A DNA stretch of 64,000 bases. Origin: Opisthocomus hoazin (lineage: Eukaryota; Chordata; Aves; Opisthocomiformes; Opisthocomidae). The notes below the pieces were generated by a model. It was not told the DNA's origin and searched no databases. It saw only the letters and a program-made list of their open reading frames with translations. The DNA lies in contig NC_134454.1 in NCBI RefSeq assembly GCF_030867145.1, positions 48,977,830 to 49,041,829 of the forward strand. Direction: 5' to 3'. This document shows positions 12,492 through 25,900 of the stretch, piece after piece. Every line of letters starts with the position of its first letter. Position 1 is the first letter of the stretch. The translations under genes were made by a program, and so were the position numbers.

Positions 12492-15040
12492 ACAAAGGAG
12501 GTTCATGATGCAACTTAGTCACCTCTTCATATAAGTGCAGCAATGATGAGAGCAAAATGGCCTGAGAATGTTTTGATTATCTTCTCAAGGCTTCAGTAGG
12601 GGCCCAAATGAAGTAGTATTTTCTTGTGAGTGAGAAAAGAAATATTAAATCTCTGGGGGCTGGTTTTAAAGCAGCTTGACCTCTACAATGACTTTTTCCT
12701 TCCTACTGATTATAAAATTGAAACCAGCTAGCAATAAGCATAGTAACTTCGAAGTCGGCCAACTAGTACAGTCATCCTACAGTAATGGATTGTGTGGACT
12801 AGTGGTGGATGAGAGTCCTCTGCCCAGGACGGCTCTCTCCCCTGAGCAATGCAGTAGAGAAATCCCCAGCCTAGTTTTAAGAGGAGCTCAAGAGGAGCTA
12901 ACTTACCTTGACAAAGCACGGGCAGGATGAAAAACGGCCTGGCCCATGCTGCAGTCTACCCTTCTGCCTGTTCTGGCACCTTTTTACTGCAATGTAGGTA
13001 TGACGCAGAAAGCATGATCGTAGTCCTGAGGTATTATGCAATATAGTATATTTTCCTGGGCCTCCTAAATGAAATCGCTAGCTTACACTGTGCGTAACCA
13101 GGCTGAAACACTGTCCTGGTTGTGTTCTTAGCTTTTAGGTGAAAAAAAAAGGATCTGAGAAGAGTGTCTTCTCATTAAGAGATTAGCAGGAAGATTTTTC
13201 TGAACGCTTTGCTGGACTCCTGTTCAGAAGATCAGTACTACGGTATGGTTCAGTTGCCACTAACACAAGTTCAGAGTGTAAAAATTCAAATGGACTCCTC
13301 AACTTTGTATGACAGAAGCCATCTGAGATGGTGCTGCAGCTGCCCTGTACTCTACCCGGCCACTGTCTTCTGCGAACAAATAGAAAGGTGAATGCCTGCC
13401 TTGCAGAACAGCAATCATCTCGGTGGTTCGGAGTGACTGATCTTCTCTACTGGACTTCCGAAGAGGTACACCAGACTATGCATTTACCAGACACGGCAAC
13501 ATCTCCCACAGGTGAAGCTGTAGTTGTGGTGAAGCCCTGTTACGAACAATGTATCACGTTGGTAATGTTCTGTAGTCTTTGTCTCTTCTGTAACTTGTTG
13601 AATGGAAACTAGAAACTAGTTTACTTGCAATAACCTAGAAGTACCTTCTGCTACCACTAATGCTCCCATAACTGCAGTCGAACCTGCACTGTGTGTCGAC
13701 AGCTATTTGAGAGATCGCATTTGTGTCTGTTCTCAGGAATGACACCTCTGTTCAGAGCAATCTCTGAGTATGAACCAACCTTCCTTGAGACAGCATGGGA
13801 GGAGACAGATATGACTTAACTTCCCAACCAGCAATACCATTTAAGGAAATACAAGTTTGTCTTGGCTTTCTCTTAATGCACTTCATTTTTGTAACTACTT
13901 TTGTGGTGTGTCATTCCTCAGTGTACTAGTTTGCAACTCCTGTGTCTTGAGGTGTCTAAGTGTGCAAGCAGAAGGTTGGTTCTTCTGTGTATGGAGAGAG
14001 TAGTAGTTGTCATTGAGGAAAAGGCAGAGCTCACGTCAAATGGTGCCTGTTAAGCCTAGATACATGAACAGTTCACTGACAGGCTTGCAGGTGTAACTTG
14101 AATTCTTCGGAGAAAAGCATTCACTTCCCTTACTGAGCTCCTGGTTACTCTGTTTTTTTCTTAACTGGTCTGGGCTACTACAGTCAACACAGCAGAGAAA
14201 ACAAATGCTTGTAAGGAGAGAAATGGAGGTATGAGCATCTCTTCTAACTGACAGGTGTTGGGAAACTTGGGCTATCAAGTTATTTTTGCAAATAATGGCA
14301 TGTTTTAACATCAAAACGTTTACACATTTGGAGTGAAAGGGGCATATTCTTAGTACTTAATCTGTAAACAGTTATACAGCTGAGATGACGTTAATCAGGA
14401 ATTTAATAGTGATTGTTAAAGAACATACATTGTAACAGTATAAAGTCTAAAGTGAAACACTCGAACTCAAGTTGAATGAATCACTTTAACTTGAAACTGG
14501 TAAAATCCCAAACAAACAAAACCCTTAAGGTAATTAATATATTGCCAGAGCATGGTTTTGGCTGTATTTCTGTACAGTACCCAAACCTGGCTATGCTTCT
14601 TGCTAGCCAGCTAGACGTTGTCCTCTCCATAAACAATACCACCTTTGTACAACATACACTTCTTATACCTCTGACAGCAGCAGGGGGTCTGAAAACCTGC
14701 ATAAGAGCAATATTCAGAAGCAAAAGAGTACAGTCTTGATGGGTTCAAGTGCTACAGGAATGTAACTGGGTGGTAGATCTCTAGTAGATAAGGGGCTTGT
14801 ATGTCTACTATATAGAATTTTAAAATTAAAGGACATTTAATTGAACAAAACGAGATTGATTTGGAACTGTGGTTTACAGTGTTGTCTATCACTAAAATTT
14901 TTAGTTGCATGAAGCAGGGAAAGCTTCTTTGCTGTAATCATCTTGGGGTTAAATTAACATTTGTCTTTTTTTTAAAAACACAAAGCTTGATCCATTTTAG
15001 ATAAGCATTTTAAAATAAAAATAATCTCTACTGTGTATTC
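12492..15040 (+). other. GOLM1: GOLM1 3' UTR (probable extent)
   Basis: There is no further coding segment after the GOLM1 stop. The first canonical AATAAA I see downstream on this strand is at 15014-15019, giving a 3' UTR of about 2.5 kb. ATTAAA variants near 12644 and 14824 could give shorter ends. The extent is inferred from the signal only. Confidence 0.45.
15014..15019 (+). terminator. Candidate GOLM1 polyadenylation signal
   Basis: AATAAA within an A-rich stretch, the first canonical hexamer downstream of the GOLM1 stop. It is not proven to be used. Confidence 0.4.
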
Positions 15041-16490
15041 ACCTTATTCTGTACAGTTCATCCACTTCAAATGTTAATGAAAATGGGAAAGATGATCATT
15101 CTTATTTTCTTAGTTCTATAAATGAAGTGGAACTTGGTTTCTCTTTTACTTTCTGCTTCCCTTGGAGTAATAGCAAATGTTGTCCTTGGGCTGCCGTCAC
15201 AGTTTGAGATTTTTAAGACAGGCAAGATTTTTGTTACTGTTTACAAGAAGGCAACAAAAGCCAGATGAATTCTTAAGTGCCCTGCACTAGAACAAGTCTG
15301 CCATCTGTACAAGTAGATTTTCCAGGATTTCATTCTTTTGGCAACACTACAGAAGCATTCAAGTATATTAATCACAACGATAAGCAAACATGTAAAATTG
15401 TATGCAGCCTCCTTGGCAGAGAAATCAGGAAAAGCATGTCGTCAGGGCACTACTCCCCTGTATTTCAAGAAGCTGCAAATTGCTGGCAGACAAGTGGGTG
15501 TTCCTCTTCAGAGTTTCTTCGTTGTTTCCCAGCTCTAGCTCAGCAGTGCTGCTGCTTAGCTGATGGAGCTGAAGTGGTGTTAGTGCACAGTACAACTGTA
15601 TGTTAGAAGAAACACAAAACAAGTGTCTTGCATGGTCAAGACAGTTACAAGCTCACCACTGTGGAGGAAGCCATTTGCACCTAAATGAAAAATTGTCCTG
15701 TTCAACAAAGTCAAACCCAGAGGATCTGCTTTTACGGCCCAGCTAAGATTTGGCGATGTTTATCAAAGAGCAAGTCAGCTTTTAAAACTTCCCCCCCCCC
15801 CCCCCCCCCACCCCGGAGCAGAAGGTTGCTCAACAAAACAGCTTATCTCTATTATTTCACACGTGAAAGCACACGAGGAAGAACTGTTTCGGGAAAGAAA
15901 AGGTAGGTTTGGGGCACCTCCTGTTTGGTATTTCTACCTGTATCAACCATTACAGAAGGCAGTAGGATCCAGCAGCAGACTGCAGTCAAAACAAGAGCAT
16001 GACGGTCATGCAAGAGCTGACTGAGCAGTGGAACAAATCAGTAGTCTGTCCTTTGCAACAGGAAATGAAGTTGCAGAGTATTGAAAATACACTGCTGGTG
16101 TATTGTCGTCCTGTGTTGCTAGTGACTATTATAGTATTAGCTATGCAGCTTCTCCAGTACCATGAAGAGTAAAGACAAACGAACAAACTGCAACTAGAAA
16201 TAACTCCATTTCTTACTGTGTTCAAGGACTTCTACATTCGAGACAGACAACTGCACTAAAACAAAAATGGCTGAATTCAGTGCTGTAGGAGCTAAATGAC
16301 TAATTATCATCTACTCTAAATTGCTATAAAGACTGTTTTAGCTTGCAGAACATGGCAAGAGAAGAACCCAGTGTTTCTACTTTCAGAGTGAGCAAATTTG
16401 ATGCAATATAGGCAAAAAAAATGGAAACTCACAATCTCTCCAAGTGGCTTTGTTCAAAGCAGAAATTGAGTAGCTCAGCTGTGCCTATCA
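15041..16490. other. Convergent GOLM1/NAA35 intergenic gap
   Basis: This lies between the inferred 3' ends of two convergent genes. It contains a run of 19 C at 15791-15809 and no recognisable gene. The open frame at 15277-15606 has no splice or homology support. Confidence 0.45.
15791..15809. repeat. Poly-C tract (19 C)
   Basis: An uninterrupted run of 19 C, followed by A and CCCC. Such tracts are length-polymorphic and prone to sequencing error. Confidence 0.95.
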
Positions 16491-16514
16491 GACATGAGGC
16501 TCTACTGCATGATT

Positions 16515-16520
16515 TTTATT
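16515..16520 (-). terminator. Candidate NAA35 polyadenylation signal
   Basis: AATAAA on the minus strand, about 335 bases after the NAA35 stop codon. It is the first canonical hexamer in that direction, so transcript cleavage would fall near 16490-16505. Confidence 0.45.
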
Positions 16521-16854
16521 CAGTCCCAATTGTTATTAAATCCCTAAACCCCCATTTTCTGTCAGAGCTCATTCATAAAAATGACTGACGATCAAATTTG
16601 TAATAAAATCAGTTAAGGTCAACAATACAGTTCATTAAAATCAGCTTCACCCATGAAACTTTATACAAACCACCTTAAAACAGCAGTTGTCATTCAGATC
16701 ACATAAAGAAGGCAGACTATAGATATTCCACGTAACAGTACTTTTATATTGGAGATCCCACCCAGTCTGGGTGCAGCACTAGATATTACATCCTACAGCT
16801 GGTATCTGATCCACAGATGATGCTTCAGGTACCCTAACAATGATCTCTTGTCTT

Positions 16855-16914
16855 TCAAACAAGCTTCACAACTGGAAAATACTTATGAGGGGAGAAGTCA
16901 AATTCTGGAGGAAT
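16855..16914 (-). CDS. NAA35: NAA35 exon 23 (last coding)
   Basis: The acceptor is TTTCCTTTCCAG just above 16914. The exon encodes [19 protein letters not shown] and a TGA stop. The human counterpart, from memory, starts VPPEF and has SAHKYF. The 60 bases include the stop. Confidence 0.95.
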   Translation of the reverse strand: MPPEFDFSPHKYFPVVKLV

Positions 16915-19900
16915 CTGGAAAGGAAATATTTAAAATATTACACAACAGTACTACTAAATTTAATACTCAAAATGAGGGACACCCTGCAGATAAAAGAAAA
17001 ACTTCTAAACATCAAGAGACTGAAAAAAAAAAAATCCTAGCTCTTTAAATACTCCAACCCAGTCCTGGATATGCCAGTCCTTCTCCAGCAGTGATGGGCA
17101 CAAAGCTGTGGAGTGCTGGTGTGCCTCTGCAGTGTGCTCCTTCACTCCTTCATGCCCAGCTATGGGCAGATGTCTGAAGGCCCTCTCCTCCCCTCCAGCC
17201 CCCACGGCACCCGCTCATCCTGGCAGCCAGCACTCTCCCGACTGTTCACACAAGCTGCTGAGATGCTGCTGCCAATGGCTTCTTTCTGCTCTTGATGAAT
17301 ACCCGTATCTGTACATGTCTTCCCACAGGCACGTCCCAGTTCTTCTTCCAAACCATTTAGAAATGAGGGTTTTCCATACTTAAATAACTACAACACATTA
17401 TTTCTAAGGGTAAAAATGGATTCAGTTACTTTCCCAGTTCTTTTAACCGTAGAGTAACTATGGCCTGAATCTGCTCATTCAGCTTGAAGAGATCTGTGGT
17501 AGTACATTTCACATTCAATTCAACTGGCGTTTTCTTACCTTAGAGTCTTTTTTGTGGCCTCCTGCCAGCAGCTTCATGACCACAATATTTGGTTTAGCAA
17601 CTTTTAGAATCCAATTGACCTAAAAACAAAACAGCAAGAAGTTTTCACGTGAGACCACATGACCTCAAAATTATTTCAAAGATAATACTCAAATGTTCCA
17701 TACTCTAACAATACAGCAGTCCTCAGTTTAACAGAAATCTGGGTGTTTGGGATTTGCTTTGAAGTATAACAGCTGGATTAATGAAATTTAATAAAGGTGG
17801 CATTTATTTTATTCAACAGATCACAGAAACCACTGCCCTCCATGCTTATGTTCAAAAATTGTTAAACTATGGCAAGTCCTGAGGCACTCACGCAAATAAA
17901 GGTTTAGACAGACTCTAGGCATCAGCTGCCAACACCACGATCCGAATGCCATGAGAAGAGGAAACTCGAGTGTCAAACTGGTGGCTTTTTGCATGGAAGT
18001 GCTCTGGGCACATCCAAAATACCTCTGACTACCCTGTTGGCCTCAATCAGACAGCTTATGTGTGAGTACCACCAGGATCCAGAGAACAGGCAGGGATTCC
18101 TAAATTCTCAAGAGAACCCAGTCCCGTAACTGTTCTTAACCTGCTCAGATGTGACAGAGTAAGCATCCCCCTTGCTCCAAAATACCATCACAGACACTTC
18201 AGTTTTCAGGCTATAGACAAAGAGGCAGAAATTGCTACCCGTGTTTACAGCCTGGTGCCTAGAAAACTGCTCCAGGAAACAAGTGCAAGATTCAATCCTC
18301 TTTTCAGCCTCACGACATTCAAACCTATTTTTCCCAGCTCTTACGGGTACATGTGAATTACCAGGCTCCAGGTACAGTGAGGCAGGCATGTGTCACCTTC
18401 TTGTTAAAACTGATAGGCTTTTAGAACAGGGCCAGAAGGCAACATGCAAGAACAAACCAAGTTGCTGTCCAGCACTGAAGATACTCGGCAGGGAGGGGTT
18501 TTGGAACAGCGAGCACAACCCTGATTACGCTATCTAATGTACTGAAACAGACCACTGTGTAAGACGCCACCACCCTCCTCTGTCTGTTCCTTCATCAAAG
18601 CACTCAGCTTTGCTCAGCGTTCTGACAAAGGGTGCTTTGGATCTCATGCAGATCCAACTTTTTCTATTGTGAGCAAATACTCCTTTTTCCAGTAATTCAG
18701 TCTTACCTCATAGTCTGGATTAGGAATATTCTCAAGAATCATTTTAGCTTGCTGGAAGTGTTTGCTAGCTGCCATGTAGAGATCTGATGACTGAGGAGGT
18801 GGGCTGTACTTGTTTAAATCAGACATTTCCTAGCGTGTTACAGAAATATATAAATATATATTAAAATCAGTTGCCAACAAATTGTATTTTTATCACCTTA
18901 AATGAAAACAAATTACTATATTCAAGAAAAAAAAGCTGTCAACTAAATCATATTTTAAGAATAAATAGTGAAGTTGAAAACATTTGTTTAAAATGGCAAA
19001 TACCAAGCAGCAGTGTGGTGCCTAATGATTACTTCATAGTGCCACAAAATGCAATGAACTTGTCATACTCTTTATAAAACAATCCCTCTTCTGAATAACT
19101 TGTCATTCATTTGCTTTAACAGTGCCATGCAGCAAGGTGTGAAGTTACAGGGAAAAAATAGAAAAAAAAAAATTGTATTCCATTGTTTACTCAAATCAAG
19201 TTCACAGCAAGTGAGATACTGAAATTGTTCAAAACTTTCTTTTATGTAACTTTAATACTTCCAAAGTTGTGTGGGGTTTTTTTGGTTTTTTTTTTAATTA
19301 GGGATGAAAAAACTTCAGTGACAAGGAGGAAGCCGTGATAATCTTAATTTCCACTACAGCCGTTCATAACACTAAATTAGGGAGAGTGACTGGCATACAA
19401 AATAGTACAGTTTCAGTCCAGGCAGACCTTTAGAAACTTAAAAGTCTGGCCATCAGAAATCTATTCAACAAGAAATATACAAATTTCTGCACCCGAGGCA
19501 GAAGAACCCCACAAATCAGCTAATAACCAGCTGGGTGAGTAGCAGCGTTATGGTGAGCATCAAGTTGAACACAAGCCAACAAGGCGCTCTTATGACAAAC
19601 TGGACAAGCCTTACATAGGTCTGTACAATCAGGAGTAGGGCAAGCAAATCAGGGAAGGCTGTCAACCTATACTCAGTACTTGCACTGTAACATCTGAAAT
19701 ACTGCATCCAGTGTTGGACACAGTTCAAGAAAGATGCCGAGATGTGGAGCTGGCTGGGGGCCTAGAGCAGGTGACCCACAAGGAGAGGTCAATGGACCTG
19801 GACTTTTTCAGTTAAGACTAGAAAAATGCTAATTGCTAATCTTAATAGCAGCCTACAACTATCTGAAAGACAGTTATAAAGTCATCAGAAGACAAATGCT

Positions 19901-22900
19901 CCTTCTTAATGGCAAACAATACAATGAGGGGGGAGAGGCCACAAATTCTGGCTTGGGTAATTCAGACCAGACATTAGGAAAAAAGGTCAATAGTGTAGCC
20001 CTCAGGTTACCCAAAGACGAAATGGACCAGAAAAGTAACTGGATCACCTTAACCAAAGAGGTTGGAAAATCTTCATCTTGTGATTTTTTTCAGACTTGGC
20101 TAGACAAAGACAGTGCCGATGTGATCTATAATGCTACTTCAAGGAGGAGACTGGACAAGACAAGCCTCCACTGGTTCCTTCCAACCAATACTTCCGTGAT
20201 TTAACACTCAAAATTACTTTTATTTTCCTGTTTGCTTGCTGAAGTAATAAAAACATGCTGCTATATAAACCACAGCCAAAAAGTCTGTCAATAGACTTTC
20301 AAGAGACTTTGTCTGCACGCAAACCAACACAAGCATCTCAAACCACTACATCAGATGAATTTTTAAACGTCTAACTTTAGTAAGGATTCAGAGCAACATA
20401 TTTTCCGTGCACACAACTAAAGCTAGAACTCCTTGCCATTTTGACTTACGCTTCAGCACGAACTTTGAGATCTTAAAGGCTCTTTTTGCAACGACAATGT
20501 CTAAAGCAGCTGAGCAAATGACTTTTATATAAGCATGAGTGGCACCATGTTTAAAGATTACTCACTTTAAACTGCAAGTAGTGCACTGGGGGTGGTGTGA
20601 TAACACTGTTGAATGGAGCAAACCTGTGCTCGTATCGAACTTGCTCACTGTCCAGTTCAAACTTAGGTTTCCTTACTTTGCCATCCATGTCAAATGCGAT
20701 CATTGTCTAAAAAGGAAACAATAAATATAGTGAAAAGTGTTAGCTTTATGTTATGTTCTGCTGTAAGCAAGATGAAAGTTACAACTTAGCTGTAACTGGA
20801 AGGATACAAAAATAGTAGAGAATTTACCACATCACATTATAAACTTGAACTTAATTTCCAGTCCCACTAAAAGCAAAGAAGGCCACCCCATGTATGATTG
20901 ATTCCTACCACAAAAAAACTGAAGCCACCGTTCAGCAAGCACAAGTAAATTACCTTGTACATCCCAGCACACATATTTTGGTATGCTTGACTCATGGTGA
21001 TCTCTCTACTGAGAGGGCGAACTGCAAATTTCACAAAAATATAGGGTTTTTTATTCAATGTAAGTACAGAGTTTAATTTCAGATCAAAACAGTTCTTTCA
21101 GATTTTCAGAGAGTGACATAATTCTCAATTATATTTTAAAATAGTCAAAGAAAACTAAAGCATAAAAATCACAGACATGCATTTCTGCTCATCTGGCTCC
21201 TGTTTACACAAAATATCCCAAGATATACTTCACAATCACATGAACACCATTCTGCCTTCAATGAAATAAACTGGTCCAGTCAGTCAACAGAATCAGCATG
21301 TCACTACACAACACTACACAACAGTCTAGATTTTAAAGCTAGTAGCTGAGAGGCCTGTTGGCTTAGTTCATGGGAAGGTTAAAGCATTTTTATCCTAATA
21401 AGAAAGATTTTTATCTTGATAATATTCCTTTAAGCTCCCCCGTACCTTTCAGTTTAGCTAGTGCCAAACTGCCCCACACTTGGCACCTTCTTAAAAACTA
21501 TACAACATAATAGTAATTTTCTGAATGTCTACAGACAAGGGAATTTAGTTGATATGAGCTTGAGCTGTTCATATCTAATTGTTCCCTTGAAAAGACGACA
21601 AGGATAAGTGCACAGAAAAGAAGGAACAGTGAAGAACAAAAGAGAGCTTCTGCATGGTGTTACTTGCAATGTTAAACTCCAACATACCACAATCTTAGTA
21701 GCTACTTAAGCATGGCAAATCTGTGTTAAATGCTATTTAGACCCTGGTTTTGGATGCTTTTTTAATAGCAGGCTTACAGCTCTGACCACAGAGCCAGACC
21801 ACTATGATACAGGAAGGCAAATTTCTCATTTTCTCTCACGCATATACACCAGAAAAAGCATGAGTTTCTAATGGGGCTTTTGCACAACAGTACTACCACT
21901 CGATTGAAACAACACCATTGTAAAAAGAAACATGCTTGAACACCTTCTGAACACAAAGAGAAAGTTTAGTCTTTGAATCTAGATACAGACACAAAAAACA
22001 TAATTCTTCAGGAATTACAGACTGTAGAAACGTAGTATTTTTCAAGGTAATGGGCTCTGGATCTGTTAATTACCTCTCACAGGATCCAAAACATAACACA
22101 AGTTGTGAAACTGTGAGTTTGGGTTTTTCTGAAAGGCCTATTTAAAAGTAAGTAAATAAATAAATTGGAAGTCCTTACACAGTGACTGACTTTTTTTAGT
22201 TAAAGTTTTACATTCAGCCTTCATGAACTCCAGAATGTTTTCCTACCCACATCAGTGCTGACTCCATAAATTCTGAATTTTAATTCTACATGGCTGCATA
22301 CAGGGGGAAAAAAAGTCTGAGTTATACTCTATACCGAGATACCTTTTTTCTTCTTCTTTGTTTTCTTACTGCTACGGCCTTTTTGTTGTTCCTCCATTAT
22401 TCTCTCCTCTGCCATTTGAGAGCTGTCAGCGCGGCTCAGTGTTGACATCAACCAGGCGTAGAGGAATTCTGATAAGTACCTACAGTAAAAACAGTATGCA
22501 GCTGTTACATACTACAGTGCAAAATATATTCATAATGTACACGTCCTCACTGAATACCAAGTCATTTACTCAAGGAACTAATAGTAAAGACAACTTTTAG
22601 GGCAGTTAAAACTCTGTTTCACATGGCTGAAATCAACAGATTAGTCTTTGTTCTGCTTTGTGATTTTTTGTTTGTTTTTTTTTTTAAACAAGATTCTGTA
22701 CAGATTCAACCACAGACAGCTGAAGGTATGCAAGTTTCTTACATGTTTACTAAATGAAGTCTAAGGTTCTTGTTATTTCAAAATCCATACAAGAACAAAC
22801 TTTTCTACAACTCTTCCTTCACCCAGCAAATGAAGCATTTTTTAAAAAGATATTATGTTAATACCTTTTCTATTTTTGTTAGGAATTACGGTTCTGAGAA

Positions 22901-25900
22901 ACAAGCATTAAAAAGCCAGAATTATTAAATAAAAGGGCCAAGCCCCCAGGAACATGAGATCTGCATGCAATTCTTTAAGATTTAAGAAAAATCTTTAAGA
23001 ATTCTTTAAGAACACTTTCTTAGTAAGCAGAAGCAGGACCAATAAATCTCTAGACTGACTTCAAATCAAAAGGAATAGGGATAAAAAAAAAAGACAATAG
23101 AAATTACAGAACTGGAGCATATGAAGAAGAAAAAGTGCTTCATAAGAAGTCATACTTCAGAATAAAAATTACTGAGAAACCCTTTTAAGCTTCATTTGCA
23201 CATCTCCCCTTAGATATTTCCTCTCTTTTATGTTCTTTACTTACAGTAAGGTGATAAAGCAGTTGACGTGACTGTTCCAATGAAGAGTGATTTTATTAAA
23301 ATGGTGGGGGGAAATACATGCAGGTAAAAAAATACCGTCTTACAGAAAACTTGGTATTACTTATTGAGGTACTACTTAAAGAATATTTCCATCTTCTGAC
23401 AACTATATGGGGTATTATTTTTCTCACTTAATGCTTAATCCACTAATGAAACAGCATGGAAACATAATGAGACACACTGAAGTTCAAGTCATCAGAACCG
23501 TCTAATCTCAGAAAGCAGGCTTACAGCTTACCTAGCAAGAGTTTATTGGTAATTTCACGGAAAAAAACAAAACAAAACAACAAAACATCGAAGTACAGAA
23601 ACACTTCAACATAGGAAGGTTCAACACCAAACTTTTAATGCTGAATCAAAAATAAACCATCTAAAATCATTTCCCTTTTGGAGTAAGCCATCAACTACTA
23701 AAAATAATTAATGTGAATGGAAGTGGAAAAATAAAAAGTATTTTCGACTCCATATAGTCCAATAATTTTCACTAAAGGCTGATGTGTCTTCAAATAGGCT
23801 CACAGAATAAGACATTATTTTTACCCAGTCAACTTTCAGGTTACAGTCACAACTTAAAACTCTGGGTATCTCTAAAAATACTACTAATCAACAAGACTAT
23901 TGAACTTGGTACTACAACGACAGAAAGAATACAGGAAATTTCTTTCCTCCTGCATTCTCGTATGCCAAAACAGGCATATTTTGCATTAACTGTCTTAGAA
24001 GACACTGTTTTAAAAAGCTAAAGAGAGAGCAAATTACTATTTCAGGAAAAAAAAATACACTGGTATTAGTAAGTCTAGAAGAGAGACCAACAGATTTTTC
24101 TTTTCCACATGTAATTTTATGAATAGGTACTAAATCCTGTGTTGAGCAAGCTTGAGATTAAAAAAATCACAGTTGCGGTCTCTGCTTTAAATATTGGCAA
24201 TTGTAGCTCTGTGGGAGCATCCCTCCTCCAACAGCTATCAATAAAGCATCCTCTTACCAATATATGTAGTAATATTCATGCATACTGTAAAGTTCCAACT
24301 CAAAGCCACTCAGAAGATACTGTATCATAATACGAAGGTTGTGATATAGGACCCAGGTGCCCAAGCAAGCCAAATGTTGCCTCTGCGGTTCCTGCTTCAG
24401 TAACATACTATGAAGTGCTGCATCTACTTTCTCTGCCTGTTGAAAAAGAGAGCAAAGTAACAGACAGGGAAGAACATTCGAGTGAAACAGCATTCAAGTT
24501 CTGCCAGAAATAAAATCTTAACAAAACCTGAACACAAATTGTGTCAGTAAAGCCATGCTGCAGATTGAGACAGAAACATGTTCTACAGATATTGCCACCT
24601 CTGTAGCCTAGAACTGTCACAAAACCGCAAAGTTACTCACACAAGTGAATTCTGCTCCACAGGGAAAAAAAATATTCTGTACACTAATACAGCAATAACA
24701 TCAGGTTTTTTTAAACTTAAAATTTTAAAATGTATTTATATATAGATTGCTTGCAGTCATGTGAGTGCTGAAACTCAGAACCCATTACAAGCTGTTACTA
24801 ATTTTGCTATACTGTCAATAATTACTTTCTTTTTTTTTTAAAAATAGTTTCATTGAGAAAGTAAATTTACAAGCTTCACATAGAAAAAACACACTGTGGC
24901 CCACCAGAGAAACTAATATATTGCTAAGACCAATTCAGTGTTAAAAAGGAATTGTATGGAATAGAGGAAGTCTCCTTCAGATGGAGCATTATCAGTAGTT
25001 CTAAACAAATCAATCCATATAATCTATTACAAAGTGAAAAAACTGTGTCTCAGCTGCAGTACTGCAACAAACTCAATCAAACCACCTTGAGAGAAGCTCC
25101 AGCGCACAAAATCTCCCCCTCAACTCCGAGTTACTTGACTGTTCTCCTTAGCATGCACATCTTGGAAAGTATTTTATTATTCCATGCCTCACTGATGAAG
25201 AAATACATTTCCAGCAAGTAAAAATACATCTTTCCCCTCATCTTTCACTCCCCATTCTCAAGAAATATTCAAAATCAGTAGAAGCACATGTTTTTAAGAG
25301 TTATTATTTAATTTACATATATTTTACAAACTGTTATAAAATTTTGCATCTTACATAGCTATAAGACTGAATTTTCAAACGTGTCTTGTAAACACGGATT
25401 ATCCCTCTCTTCCTGGTTACATCTTGCAGACTGACAGTTACAAGCAGGATAGAGACTACAAGCAGTGGAATTACCATTAAATTAGACATCACAGCAGGTT
25501 TCCCTAAAATCTACTTCTTGGACAAAGTCAATCTTAAACAACGTAGTAACTCTTTGTTCCACAGATGTAACAAAGTCTTTGGATACATCCTACAGACTTC
25601 CTGGGCTGCATTTTAGGAATCCTTGTCCTAAAAATCTTAGGACAAACAGAGGAGTTGCTTCATTCATCTACAATATAATACCACATGCTCCAGTCCGGTA
25701 GAAATCTACCTGGAAAGAAAGGTTTGCTGGTCTGCTGCCTAGGACATTACCTCATCCTGGAGGGTGGCAAATTCCTCAAGAATGTGACCCAATTTATCTC
25801 TCTGACGAGCTCTGTTGTGTCCATGGATTTGAATCAGACTACAGAACGGCTGAAAAAAACAAAGTATAGTTTTAAATTTTCAACACAACATTGAAACCAC

